From: a virus
Direction: 5' to 3' (one strand)
DNA: 26,269 nt
Virus record (IMG/VR): IMGVR_UViG_3300028654_000501
Coordinates: 1 to 26,269 of that record
The first letter of the stretch is position 1, and every line of letters starts with the position of its first letter. The translations under genes were made by a program, and so were the position numbers. Below, one piece after another: positions 9,322 through 17,669 of the stretch. A model generated the notes under the pieces. The model made no database searches, had not been told where the DNA came from, and was given only the letters and a program-made list of their open reading frames with translations.

Positions 9322-10941
9322 CTACGCGGCGGTGATCCCGCCAGAAATGTTGACCGTGTCGAGGTCGTCCACGTAGATCGCGCTCCACGAGCTCGAAGCC
9401 TCGAGCGCCGTCCTCCCCACTTTAGCTCTCTCGAAGGACGGAAAGTTGGCGACGATGTTCGTTATTCTCCCGGTTATGGAGAACTTCGACACGTTACCGA
9501 TTACGATGTTCTGTATTTTTCGATATGCCTGGTTGTCGGTCAGGACCGGGTTCGTGAGGGTCCCCTTGTCAGCAATCACGTCCGCCAAATCCTGGCTCGA
9601 CTGGTAGTCGGCCCACTTGGCGATCATGAGGGCGCCGATCGGTATGCCCGTCACACCGCGGCACATGGAGAGGCAACTGTCTCCGTTGTTCGATCCGGAT
9701 ATCGGCTCGAGACAGCCCACGTTCTTCGAATCGAAAATGTCGTAGCCATCCGTGTCCCCGGCATTGAAAGAGGCGTTGATGGAAGACACGGGACCGAAGC
9801 ATTTTTCGTTCGTGATGCGGATGAGGGATAGCTTGTTCCCCACGTACTCGCCCGAACCGTTCTTGGAGGCGAACCAGTCGTAGAGCACGAGGGCGATGAT
9901 GTTCCTGGTGGGCTCGCAGTCCACCGCGACGAACGTATTCTCCGCCTGCATCAGCGACAGTGCCCCCCAGAAATAACTCGTCGTATCTCCGCCCGTGATG
10001 CTCGTCATCGCGACCGACTCTTGCGCGGCCGTCGCGAGTCGAATCTTGCAGGGATTGGTATCCGTCCCGGCCACATCGTCGATGAGATCAAAGTCGAGCA
10101 TGACTATTGACCAGAACGCGGAGAGCTGGATGTTCGTCTTGCACTGGTAGGCAAGGGCTAGGGCGAGGTTGAAATAGGTCGACGATCTCGTCGTATCCGC
10201 TGTACCCTGGGCCACGGCCGAGATGGCGATCGTGAGGCCCGCGTTGAGCGCGGGAGTAAACGAGGCGTAAGTCAGGGGAGTCGAGGTAGCAGCGGTCGTC
10301 GTACCGTGCGCGGTCGCCGTTGCCACGATGCCGGCAAGCGTCTGGCCTGCGCCTATGGTCTGCGCCGTGGCGAGAACGAACCCGTAGGTCTTGTTTCCTG
10401 CCGGCACCGAGTATGCCCCTGCGAGAAGCGTTATCGCGCCACCCGTGGGATTCGTGATCGACAGCGTGACCGTCGACGGCGTGCCAGCGATCGTGACCGG
10501 ATTCGACCCATCGTAGGTCGGGTCGAAGAGCATCTTGACATACGACAGGAAATAGAGCGCCTGGAAAGCCGTGGTGAGCGGCTTGAAGGTGATCCAGTCA
10601 GAGCCCTTCGCCCAGTAGGTGGGACTGGTGTCGGTGTCGAGGAACACGATAATGTAGACCGTGAGATCCACGTTCGTGTCGTCGACGAACATTGGCGCGA
10701 TCTGGGATAGAAGATTCCCTTGCGCCTCGCTCTTGTAGTTGTCGAGCGTCATCGCGATAAGCGCCGGCTCATCAACGGTTACGCTCGCCGAAAATCCCAC
10801 AAGATTCGCCGCGGCAAAGGAGAGCGGCATGTAGATAGAGACCGCGTTGAAGATGTCAGAGTTCGCGACATTCTGGACATCCACGACGGAACTGAATTTC
10901 AGTTTCCGCTGGGCCACGCTGCCCACATAGTTCACGTTCAT
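9322..10941 (-). CDS. Contractile tail sheath protein with inserted beta domain
   Basis: The product is 539 aa. ATG 10941 has AGGAGG with a 6-base spacer, and the gene ends with TAG. The C-terminal half holds a sheath-like core: a Trp-rich NIQLSAFWSIVMLDF segment, later IGALMIAKWADYQSSQDLAD, and a final ITNIVANFPSF strand region. The combination with a following tube gene makes the virion a myovirus. Residues ~165-265 break the core with a Thr/Ala/Gly-rich beta segment (ITNPTGGAITLLAGAYSVPA; TATAHGTTTAATSTPLTY) resembling Ig-like or baseplate J-like surface decorations. The sheath contracts to drive the tube into the cell. The family is close in style to DUF3383 proteins, but this could not be tested. 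Confidence 0.75.
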   Translation of the reverse strand: MNVNYVGSVAQRKLKFSSVVDVQNVANSDIFNAVSIYMPLSFAAANLVGFSASVTVDEPALIAMTLDNYKSEAQGNLLSQIAPMFVDDTNVDLTVYIIVFLDTDTSPTYWAKGSDWITFKPLTTAFQALYFLSYVKMLFDPTYDGSNPVTIAGTPSTVTLSITNPTGGAITLLAGAYSVPAGNKTYGFVLATAQTIGAGQTLAGIVATATAHGTTTAATSTPLTYASFTPALNAGLTIAISAVAQGTADTTRSSTYFNLALALAYQCKTNIQLSAFWSIVMLDFDLIDDVAGTDTNPCKIRLATAAQESVAMTSITGGDTTSYFWGALSLMQAENTFVAVDCEPTRNIIALVLYDWFASKNGSGEYVGNKLSLIRITNEKCFGPVSSINASFNAGDTDGYDIFDSKNVGCLEPISGSNNGDSCLSMCRGVTGIPIGALMIAKWADYQSSQDLADVIADKGTLTNPVLTDNQAYRKIQNIVIGNVSKFSITGRITNIVANFPSFERAKVGRTALEASSSWSAIYVDDLDTVNISGGITAA

Positions 10942-10958
10942 TATCCGCCTCCTCGAGC

Positions 10959-11570
10959 CTAGCTAATGCTTCCTGCGGCGATTGAGATGAGCCCCAATAG
11001 CTCTCCTGGCAATCGTATCACTTCGATGTATTGTAACATCATAACTATATCATACGCAACTGCCGTATTTTGGGCTCCAAAATAGTCGATATTTATAGGC
11101 CGTATCGGCCCAATATACTCGAGCGATTGTGCGTTACAGTACTCGTAGAAAAGATGCGCCACCTCTGGACGCTTCGTAAGGTGGTGAAAGAGCTTCGCCC
11201 AGGCCTCGGCGCTTCGTCCTATAAACCGTACCGTTACCCGAGCTAGCTTCAAGCACTCATCGGTTTGGAAAAAATCCTTGCCGTCGGGCGTCTGTATGGT
11301 CGACATCCCCTTGGTGTCCTGGGTGAGCCTGTCGTCCTCGTCGATCCAATACTCGATGAAGGTATCCTTGGCCGTGATCCCTTTTCTCTCGTCTAAGACT
11401 ATTGGATTATCGATATTGTGCTGCATCGGCACTACATAGTTTTCTGCCCTCTTCCACTGTTCTTGACTCATGCCGTCATAGCCAAAATAGATGAAGGCGA
11501 GTACCGCCTGGATAGTGCCGAAAGTGACACCCTCGGTGATAAGATGACTTATATCAGGGGGCCTATTCAC
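10959..11570 (-). CDS. Tail/neck terminator protein
   Basis: The product is 203 aa with a GTG start at 11570, chosen because AGGAGG lies 4 bases upstream; it overlaps the previous stop as GTGA. The central part has VTVRFIGRSAEAWAKLFHHL, then EVAHLFYEYCNAQSLEYIGP and an AVAYDIVMMLQYIEVI strand. This is the pattern of gp12-like neck terminator proteins, which form the ring that ends tube polymerisation and joins tail to head. It is placed directly before the sheath gene, where such genes are normally found. The N-terminus is less typical. The call is from remembered family features. Confidence 0.6.
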   Translation of the reverse strand: MNRPPDISHLITEGVTFGTIQAVLAFIYFGYDGMSQEQWKRAENYVVPMQHNIDNPIVLDERKGITAKDTFIEYWIDEDDRLTQDTKGMSTIQTPDGKDFFQTDECLKLARVTVRFIGRSAEAWAKLFHHLTKRPEVAHLFYEYCNAQSLEYIGPIRPINIDYFGAQNTAVAYDIVMMLQYIEVIRLPGELLGLISIAAGSIS

Positions 11571-12295
11571 GCTACCTCCTCCAGCTCGACATAAATCTTG
11601 AGATGCTCAATAAGCTGGCCGGAAGCAAAAAAGAATTTATCCTTGCCCAGTCCTATGAAACGGTTCCGCTTAGCCCTCGTCGAATCGGATACGGCGCTTT
11701 TCCGAAGCGGTATTCTCCCGGCTGCGAGGCACGATACTATGTCGCGCTTTATTTTTTCAGCCACGCGAGTGCACTCACTCACTCGAACCGGATTTTTCCA
11801 GGCCTTGAGCGCAGCATAGCGCTTATTGACAGTGTACCGCATATCGAGTTCTCCACTCTTTCGCTGTACGAGGCTCTCCTCGAGGAGAGCCTTTTCCTCT
11901 TCGATGTCGTATACTATAGAGTCATTTATTTGACTCAACTCATACGACACCGATCTCGTGTCGAAGATGGCGGCGAAGTAGGTGTCGATGAAGTATTCAC
12001 CGCCATTGAAGGCCTCGCAGAGAAACTCGTAGAGCAAACGAAAGGAGATCCCTGATACACCGTACTCACCAGCACCGCCCGACATCGTAGCGAAGCGGTT
12101 ATTCCTGACCGCACGAGAAAAGCTATAGGTGACATGAGCCCCTCCACCGATATTGCGCGCGTCCACGACTTTCCTCGTCGTCATCTCGGAAGGCACAAAA
12201 TAATTGAGCCCCGCTTCTTCGGCGAGGCCCAAGAATATCTTCTCCTTTCCAGAGAGCGCGGCCATCTGCGGTCGGTAGAACTTACTCGTAACCAT
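11567..12295 (-). CDS. Head-tail connection region protein, unknown function
   Basis: This 242-aa protein has ATG 12295 overlapping the stopper-like gene by 14 bases and a weak AAGG 6-9 bases upstream. It overlaps the terminator gene by 4 bases, so it is part of the same coupled set. It begins SKFYRPQMAALSGKEKIFLGLAEEAG, has an aromatic beta region (YGVSGISFRLLYEFLC) and a Lys/Arg-rich C-terminal half (VAEKIKRDIVSCLAAG; STRAKRNRFIGLGKDKFFF). No known domain was recognised. Position between stopper and terminator suggests a tail-completion or neck protein. Confidence 0.7.
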   Translation of the reverse strand: MVTSKFYRPQMAALSGKEKIFLGLAEEAGLNYFVPSEMTTRKVVDARNIGGGAHVTYSFSRAVRNNRFATMSGGAGEYGVSGISFRLLYEFLCEAFNGGEYFIDTYFAAIFDTRSVSYELSQINDSIVYDIEEEKALLEESLVQRKSGELDMRYTVNKRYAALKAWKNPVRVSECTRVAEKIKRDIVSCLAAGRIPLRKSAVSDSTRAKRNRFIGLGKDKFFFASGQLIEHLKIYVELEEVA

Positions 12296-12695
12296 GGAGC
12301 GCCTTCTGGATCACCGACCTATCTGGTCTCTGCTGGTCTGTTGGCCCAGGCACGATAGCGGCCACGAACCTGACATAACCACCCTCGCGAAGATAGTCAT
12401 TGTCTTTCGTGAGGATGAATATTTCCTTCCCCACCTCGAGATACGAACCCTCGTATATCCTATTTGCCTCGTCGGCGTAGACCCAAAACGATCCGACTTC
12501 GTTAGGCTGCCGGTTCTCCGCGACCACAGACAACTTGCCGCCAGGAACTCGACGGAATATGCCTTCGACTACCCTCTTGTCGTGCCGCGCGCCGTAGCCA
12601 CCTCCTGGCGTAGCTTCCATGTCGAATATGCAATATTCCCCAATGAGCTCAGAGAAAGCCGCGAGCATATCGCCATAGATGCCGCCATCTTCCAT
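12282..12695 (-). CDS. Stopper/head-closure-like protein
   Basis: I take ATG 12695 (137 aa, begins MEDGGIYGDML), which lies 4 bases after the upstream stop; a longer frame to 12776 would run far into the 92-aa gene. The chain is short and beta-rich, with FRRVPGGKLSVVAEN, then YEGSYLEVGKEIFILTKD and GGYVRFVAAI, and ends in a hydrophilic QQRPDRSVIQKALH tail. This fits the small beta-barrel that closes the portal after packaging (SPP1 gp16 type). The place between adaptor and terminator genes agrees. The SD is weak, so expression probably depends on coupling to the gene before it. Confidence 0.6.
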   Translation of the reverse strand: MEDGGIYGDMLAAFSELIGEYCIFDMEATPGGGYGARHDKRVVEGIFRRVPGGKLSVVAENRQPNEVGSFWVYADEANRIYEGSYLEVGKEIFILTKDNDYLREGGYVRFVAAIVPGPTDQQRPDRSVIQKALHGYE

Positions 12696-12699
12696 GGAT

Positions 12700-12978
12700 C
12701 TACTCGTGGTCAGCGAACTCGGTCGGCGCGGGCACTTCTTGGGGGGTGTCGATAATGGTCGGAACAACGGGGGCAATTTCCTCTCGGACGGCGCCGTTCA
12801 CGAAGCGAACCGGGTGATCGTAGAGCTTTATAAGGCCCTTCGCCTCGAACTCCTGCATCTTCTCGAGCCCCAAGGAACCCCTCGGGTAGCACACGCACGG
12901 GACCCGCTTCTGATCATTGATGCGAACCGGCCTTGTCACCGAGTAGTAGCCGTACAGATTCTCTAGGCTTTCCGTCAT
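12700..12978 (-). CDS. 92-aa protein of the head-tail module, function unknown
   Basis: ATG 12978 has AGGAGG with a 5-base spacer and the gene ends with TAG. The N-terminal half has short beta-like segments with two cysteines (VPCVCYPRGS) and a helix (LEKMQEFEAKGLIKLYD). The C-terminus is Pro/Glu/Val-rich and likely disordered (IIDTPQEVPAPTEF). I do not recognise a family. Small proteins of this kind between adaptor and stopper may be minor virion proteins, but nothing in the sequence proves it. Confidence 0.75.
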   Translation of the reverse strand: MTESLENLYGYYSVTRPVRINDQKRVPCVCYPRGSLGLEKMQEFEAKGLIKLYDHPVRFVNGAVREEIAPVVPTIIDTPQEVPAPTEFADHE

Positions 12979-12987
12979 GTCATCCTC

Positions 12988-13461
12988 CTAGATATCCTTG
13001 GCCACGATTACCGAGATCTTGAACCTCGCAGGAGCGCTTCGAATCATCATAAGCGCCATCGCCCCGTAAGGATTCGCCTTAAGGCTTTCAAGGATCGAAT
13101 CGGTCGTGGTCAGGTGTGACGTGTCCATGTAGTTGATGGTCACGTCACCTATTTTTTTACTCCGAATGGGCATACCACCTGTTGACTGCACGCCGGCCGC
13201 CATTCGTGGGTACAGATTCACGATGTACCATGCCACGAGGAGCAGATAGCAGCGAATGGTCTTTGCTATCCAGGCCTCATCCCCAGCTCGCTTCCACAGC
13301 GTACTGACGCCATCGAACATGGTATATACCGCGTCGATGGCGTCAAATAGAATCTCGTCGTACTTTGCATCCGCGAACTTAGGAAACGCGGCGAGATAGT
13401 ACCGCTTGAAGTCGGCGGCCGTTATACGATCGGGCACTCCACCTACTAAAACGGCCGCCAT
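12988..13461 (-). CDS. Head-tail adaptor protein (DUF4054-like)
   Basis: The product is 157 aa. ATG 13461 follows AAAGGAT. The start pattern ITAADFKRYYLAAFPKFADA, with an AFP-x-F-A core, then a helix (LFDAIDAVYTMFD), a long middle helix (CYLLLVAWYIVNLYPRMAAG) and a late RSKKIGDVTINY strand, matches small helical adaptors such as the DUF4054/gp6 group, which dock under the portal ring. In those families the 'xKxxGDVxVxY' strand near the end is characteristic. The gene comes soon after the capsid gene, the usual place. This is one of the clearer small-protein calls in the window. Confidence 0.7.
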   Translation of the reverse strand: MAAVLVGGVPDRITAADFKRYYLAAFPKFADAKYDEILFDAIDAVYTMFDGVSTLWKRAGDEAWIAKTIRCYLLLVAWYIVNLYPRMAAGVQSTGGMPIRSKKIGDVTINYMDTSHLTTTDSILESLKANPYGAMALMMIRSAPARFKISVIVAKDI

Positions 13462-13464
13462 GGC

Positions 13465-13974
13465 TTATCCTTTGCTGAAATCGGGAGTACCCTCGTCCCC
13501 CGCAAACTCTTGCTTCTCGCTTCCAGAATCGACCGAAGTCTTGTCGGAGGCCGCGGCGTCGACCTGGGCCTGGAGATCCCGCAGTTGCATCGCGTATGAG
13601 GCAACTTGAGCCTGGAGAGAGGCCTTATCGGAGGCAAAGGCGTCGATCTGGGCCTGGAGCGCGCCCTTGTCGGCCTCGAGCTGCATGATGCGCTGTGCAT
13701 CCGTAAAGGCGTCCGCGGGCGGCAGGTCGTACTTCACGAAGCTCTTCTTGTCGATGAAGCTCTTGAAGATTTTTGAGCCATCCATGAGCTGGTCGTACTC
13801 TTCATCCGTGATCCTCGTGTAGCCGTTGCTCATGAGGCGCCCGGAGTCCTTGTCAGTCCGCAGCCGCGAGAACTCGATCTTAAGCTCACGCTTGCTTCCA
13901 TCGTCCGTCTTAAGCTGGACGATGGCCCTGACACCCTGATTCAGGTTATTTTTGATCCATACGAACTTCGACAA
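13465..13974 (-). CDS. Coiled-coil head-region protein
   Basis: I start this 169-aa protein at TTG 13974 because a perfect AAGGAGG lies 6 bases upstream; the longer frame's start at 14007 lies in the loop of the hairpin after the capsid gene and has no SD. Residues 1-95 are mixed and charged. From about residue 110 there is a long coiled coil with repeats of LQAQ(I/V) and A(S)SDK (MQLEADKGALQAQIDAF, then SLQAQVASYAMQLRDLQAQ). It ends in an acidic tail. No family was recognised; the position right after the major capsid gene suggests a minor head or head-fibre protein. Confidence 0.75.
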   Translation of the reverse strand: MSKFVWIKNNLNQGVRAIVQLKTDDGSKRELKIEFSRLRTDKDSGRLMSNGYTRITDEEYDQLMDGSKIFKSFIDKKSFVKYDLPPADAFTDAQRIMQLEADKGALQAQIDAFASDKASLQAQVASYAMQLRDLQAQVDAAASDKTSVDSGSEKQEFAGDEGTPDFSKG

Positions 13975-13995
13975 TTTCTGCCTCCTTGCAGGAAA

Positions 13996-14022
13996 GGGGC
14001 GCCTCAACTATCGAGGCGCCCC
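13996..14022 (-). terminator. Hairpin after the major capsid gene, terminator- or processing-like
   Basis: There is a perfect 10-bp stem, GGGGCGCCTC with GAGGCGCCCC, and a 7-base loop, 11 bases after the capsid stop. On the leftward transcript it is followed by UUUCC, a poor U tract, then the SD of the next gene. It likely attenuates read-through or protects the capsid mRNA 3' end. It matches the hairpin after the tube gene in design. Confidence 0.7.
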
Positions 14023-14032
14023 GATGGATGGA

Positions 14033-15535
14033 TCACTGAACCCCGAAGCCCCGGATGATCTTGATCGTCCCGTCGATGGGGGCGATGACGGAGCCCATGC
14101 GCTTGAGCATGGTTCTCTGGAGCCCGCTACGCTGCGGGAACGAGGGCAGGATGAAATTCTCAATCGCCATGGGAGCGATGACGACTCCCTCCTGGGGATC
14201 GAGGGCGCTCTTGAGCGTCGGGAAGGTGATGAACATAAGGTCGGAGGCGTGATCGTTCCAGGGCGTGTGGGGCGCGCAGAACGGGTCCGAGACGAGGACG
14301 AGCTCCTCGAGGCCACCGTTGTTCGGGCCGAAGCCCACGCCAGTGCCGAATCCGTTCGAGCGAATCATCTCGTAGTCCTTGAACGCGCTCTTGAAAATCT
14401 GCAAGGGGCTCTTGTCCGAGTAGACGTTGGACTGCATAGTCCACTTGAGCGCCTTGTAGACGGTGGGGGAACAGTTGATCCTCACCGAGGAGGGCAGGAA
14501 GGAGAGCTCCTCCTGCATATTGCCGACTTCCCGCTGCAAGGAGGTCACGATCGCGGCGCCCTTGGATACGTCGGTGTCATCGGCCCAGATCGTGTCGGTG
14601 GTGGCACCGCTCCACGTGTCCTCGTTAACGAGCTGCTCGAGACCGTCGAAGCCCGACTCCGCGTCGCCGAAGAGGATGAGCGCGTTCGCGAGCTGCTCGA
14701 GCATGAGCCGCGCGTACCGCTCGCGATCGCCGATGCCCATGGGGGTGAGGAAGTTCCCCGGCTGCCCGGCGACGAGGTTTTCGTGGAAGCTCGTCTCGTA
14801 GTCAACAACGAGGTTGACGAACTGCGACACGAGCATGTCGAATCGGTTGCGGACGCTGGCCGAGTCGTTGAACTCGCCATTGCCCTTGGCCACGCCGGAG
14901 ATCCTCGCGAATCCCTCGAAGGTCTCCTTGTACATGACGATGGCGTCCGCCCAGATGTTGGGGACACCCATCACGTCCACGAGGTTTCTCGCCATGCCCT
15001 GGATGAAGGGCTGCTTGAAGACCCTCGTGGAGTAGGACACGTCCCAGTAGGGCATCGAGAGGTTCGACAACAGGCTATCCTTGGCCCTTCCCGTGGCCAC
15101 TATGGGTTCGCCGATGTACTTTCTGACCTCGGGATCGTAGTGACCGATCCGAGTGAGGCTATCGCGCACGCGCTTTTTGGCCTCTTCCTCAGTCATGCCC
15201 TGGGCGCGAAATGCTCGCTCGGAGATGAGAATCGCTTCCTTGACAGAGTCCGAGACTCGGGTGCCGAAGGTCTCGATGCCCGCCTCGTTCCAGTTCTTGA
15301 CCTGCCGCGCGGTGAGCTGCCGGTCGGGAACCTCGAGATAGCTACCGCCACCCATCGAGGACTCCCCGGTGATGCGGAAGCCGTCTCTCGAGCCTGGGGC
15401 CGCGTCCTTGTTCCGCCCGATGCTGATCCCCCGGACGAAGCCGTCGACGAGGGAAGGGTATTGGGCGCCTAGAAAACTTTCGGCCTTGCGCGCGAAGGAC
15501 GTGAAAGGCTTCGAAGCTTCGATGAATCCGTTCAT
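14033..15535 (-). CDS. Major capsid protein
   Basis: The product is 500 aa. ATG 15535 has AAAGGAG about 7 bases upstream. It lies after the protease/scaffold and cement genes and before the adaptor, which is the major capsid position. The N-terminal ~120 residues contain a helical charged region (EEEAKKRVRDSLTRI) that could be a delta-like domain. Further on, an Asp/Glu-rich helix (LMLEQLANALILFGD) and a domain with SSVRINCSPTVYKALKWTM and LEELVLVSDPFC look like an HK97-fold P/A region; the end (VIAPIDGTIKIIRGFGVQ) is a typical beta strand close. Strong SD, biased codons and the hairpin after it suggest very high expression. A DUF2184-like family is possible. The reverse strand is open for 506 codons only because of codon bias. 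Confidence 0.8.
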   Translation of the reverse strand: MNGFIEASKPFTSFARKAESFLGAQYPSLVDGFVRGISIGRNKDAAPGSRDGFRITGESSMGGGSYLEVPDRQLTARQVKNWNEAGIETFGTRVSDSVKEAILISERAFRAQGMTEEEAKKRVRDSLTRIGHYDPEVRKYIGEPIVATGRAKDSLLSNLSMPYWDVSYSTRVFKQPFIQGMARNLVDVMGVPNIWADAIVMYKETFEGFARISGVAKGNGEFNDSASVRNRFDMLVSQFVNLVVDYETSFHENLVAGQPGNFLTPMGIGDRERYARLMLEQLANALILFGDAESGFDGLEQLVNEDTWSGATTDTIWADDTDVSKGAAIVTSLQREVGNMQEELSFLPSSVRINCSPTVYKALKWTMQSNVYSDKSPLQIFKSAFKDYEMIRSNGFGTGVGFGPNNGGLEELVLVSDPFCAPHTPWNDHASDLMFITFPTLKSALDPQEGVVIAPMAIENFILPSFPQRSGLQRTMLKRMGSVIAPIDGTIKIIRGFGVQ

Positions 15536-15562
15536 TGCTCTCTCCTTTATCCTCTCGCCGGC

Positions 15563-16396
15563 CTAGAACCGAAGCTCGACGAGCACTGACTCGTCCTCGG
15601 GATAGACGTTGACGATGTCGCCGCCGTAGGTGCAGCCCGTGAGGGTCGGATGCGCCCCGGTGAGCACCATGGAACCCGATTGGAGCAGTGCTCCGACCGC
15701 CGCCGCCGTGGGGGCATCGAGCCCAACCGTGGCGAGGACTACTGCGCTCAAGTGCGTGATGAGATTCGGCACCGTGGTGTCCCCGGTGAGAGTGGGGAGC
15801 GTCACAGCGTGCGTCTCGAGGGCCGCGATGAGGGCCGCCTTCTGCACGTCGGTGAGCCCCGTGAGAGCGGCCGTGCCCCAGGAGGTCGGCGTAGCGATGA
15901 CGGGGTCTCCTGTGGAGTTTTCGAAGAAAAGCTTCATGGTCGTGTCGTCGATGTCGGCAAACGCCCTGACGGCGCCGGACGCGGCGACCTTGGCGGTCTT
16001 GTACCGCACGAAGCCGCGCTTGACTATGGTGCCCTTGTTATAGTCCATGAGCCCCAGAGAGTTTGCGGGCTGCATGGAGGTGAGGGCGGGATCGTATTTG
16101 ATGATGCCGGCGAGCTTAGGCTTGGCGCTTCCGGCCGTCGGAACCCCCGCGTAGATGTGATTGGTCTGCCCCGCCACGTTGCGGTCGTACCACACGGCAT
16201 TGCCGAAAGGCACTGCGACCACGCCTTCCCCGGCGAGCTCCGCGGCGAGAGCCGTACCCACCGTAAGGCCCGAGTAGCCAACCGACAGATCAAACGAGTT
16301 GATCTTCTCGAGCTGGCCATTGGACTTGTTCTGGCCCCTCCAGATACCTTTGCCGGTGAGGCTTAAGTTCCCGGAGCTGGACTGTAGATTGGACAT
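15563..16396 (-). CDS. Capsid cement/decoration protein
   Basis: This 277-aa protein starts at ATG 16396 (AGGAGG upstream) and stops with TAG. It is Ala/Gly/Thr/Val-rich with few charged residues. It has a beta-rich first half (VGTALAAELAGEGVVAVPFG; then AGIIKYDPAL and an IVKRGFVRYKTAKV strand), as in structural cement proteins that begin with 'early use of a neutral barrel' and control surface trimer contacts. An Ala/Leu-rich helical insert (LTDVQKAALIAALETHAVTL) and a late GSMVLTGAHPTLTG stretch follow. The place directly before the capsid gene agrees. Attachment to the capsid exterior is inferred from family behaviour. Confidence 0.65.
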   Translation of the reverse strand: MSNLQSSSGNLSLTGKGIWRGQNKSNGQLEKINSFDLSVGYSGLTVGTALAAELAGEGVVAVPFGNAVWYDRNVAGQTNHIYAGVPTAGSAKPKLAGIIKYDPALTSMQPANSLGLMDYNKGTIVKRGFVRYKTAKVAASGAVRAFADIDDTTMKLFFENSTGDPVIATPTSWGTAALTGLTDVQKAALIAALETHAVTLPTLTGDTTVPNLITHLSAVVLATVGLDAPTAAAVGALLQSGSMVLTGAHPTLTGCTYGGDIVNVYPEDESVLVELRF

Positions 16397-16412
16397 GCTT
16401 TCCTCCTATTCC

Positions 16413-17669
16413 TTACATGCCGCTCGAGTGGCCGAAGATGCCCTCGAGCGCATAGTCCACGCTCTCTTCGGTTCCGATGAGGCCAATGCCTGAATCGATC
16501 GCTCGGGTGCCACGCGGTCCTTCCGCGCCCCCTGCTCCCAAGGTCTTCTTGAGGATCTCGGTGATGAGATCGGGGAGCAGGGCCTTAAGCCGCTCGTCGA
16601 CGAGAGCAGCGGTATCCTTGGCGCGGGACTTCTTTTCCTCGTCCTTCTCGCCTTTTTCCTCTTCCTTCTCGCCGACCTTCTCTTCCTTTTCCCCGGCCTT
16701 CTCTTCCTTCTCCCCGGCCTTCTCTTCCTTCTCGCCCTTCTTGGCTTCCGCCTCGCCTTTGCCGGCGTCGGTCACCTTAGCGAGAAGCTCCTTCTCGGAA
16801 TCCATGCACCTCGCGTAGACTCCGTCGATGAGCGTCGCCGACTTCTGCCAATCAGCGAGGGCCTGCTCGGCATGCAGGAAACTGTCGCGCACGACGCCCT
16901 CGAGCGCGCTGCGCATGTCCGAGGGAGTAAAGCCGGCTACTCTCTCCAGAACCTCGCCCACGATTACCTTCTGGCGCTCCGGCGTGGCCGACCTCATCTC
17001 CGCCAGGGAATCCTTGATGACCGCGGAGAATTTCTTCTCACCCGCGCCACCGATGCCAAGGATGCTGGATAATAGTCCCATATTCTCCCTCCCGATCTCG
17101 TCGAACGTATGACCCGTAAACACGGAATCCTGGATTCTTACGTCCTTGCCACCCCGACCCATGGCCGTTATCGCCACGTTATTGACGGATGTGATCTTCG
17201 TTAACCTAAGATCATATCCTACCTCATCAGGGTTGTCTACAAGAACCGATTCGGAAACGTAGTCCGCCGAAGTTTCCCTATTGCCCGCCTTGTAGTAGTC
17301 ATGCGCGTCCTTCGTGTAGAAAACTATTCTTCCCTGGAGCCCAATATCGAGACCATTGGGCATCGGCACGACCGAAATCGGCCCTCCTATAATCGCCGAG
17401 GAGAAATCGTGGAAGTTATCGCTCCCTATCTCTACATCGATATGTTCCTTTTTCGTCACGGGTATCATATCGAAAAGCCCAGCCGACGCCGCGATCACGC
17501 CAGCCGGCCGGAACTCGGTGTAGAAATCCTTGACCCGAGTCGGTTTATGCCCCCGCGCGAGGACTTCCTCCCTCGTGTAGGTGTACATGCCCGACCGGGC
17601 CACGATCACATCCTTGACCTCGATATAGGGCTTCTTATCCTGCACCCGCGTCAAAAACTCTCTACTCAT
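16413..17669 (-). CDS. Prohead protease fused to scaffold (DUF2213-like)
   Basis: The product is 418 aa; ATG 17669 overlaps the portal stop by 4 bases. Residues 1-185 resemble DUF2213 proteins: VIVARSGMYTYTREEV at the start, a VTKKEHIDVEIG segment carrying the candidate catalytic His, an ETSADYVSES segment with candidate Ser, and VAITAMGRGGKDVRI at the end of the domain. The rest is helical and scaffold-like: a helix-rich middle, then about 40 residues of Lys/Glu repeats (EEKAGEK units, residues ~310-350), then a final acidic-helical region. One chain can thus both scaffold the prohead and process it. No separate scaffold gene exists between portal and capsid, which supports the fusion. The catalytic residues are proposals. 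Confidence 0.7.
   Translation of the reverse strand: MSREFLTRVQDKKPYIEVKDVIVARSGMYTYTREEVLARGHKPTRVKDFYTEFRPAGVIAASAGLFDMIPVTKKEHIDVEIGSDNFHDFSSAIIGGPISVVPMPNGLDIGLQGRIVFYTKDAHDYYKAGNRETSADYVSESVLVDNPDEVGYDLRLTKITSVNNVAITAMGRGGKDVRIQDSVFTGHTFDEIGRENMGLLSSILGIGGAGEKKFSAVIKDSLAEMRSATPERQKVIVGEVLERVAGFTPSDMRSALEGVVRDSFLHAEQALADWQKSATLIDGVYARCMDSEKELLAKVTDAGKGEAEAKKGEKEEKAGEKEEKAGEKEEKVGEKEEEKGEKDEEKKSRAKDTAALVDERLKALLPDLITEILKKTLGAGGAEGPRGTRAIDSGIGLIGTEESVDYALEGIFGHSSGM

Noticed and set aside
13952-15472. Plus-strand open frame of 506 codons
   Set aside because: It is antisense to the major capsid gene, has an Asp/Glu/Arg/His-rich composition typical of a shadow frame, and has no SD or family pattern.
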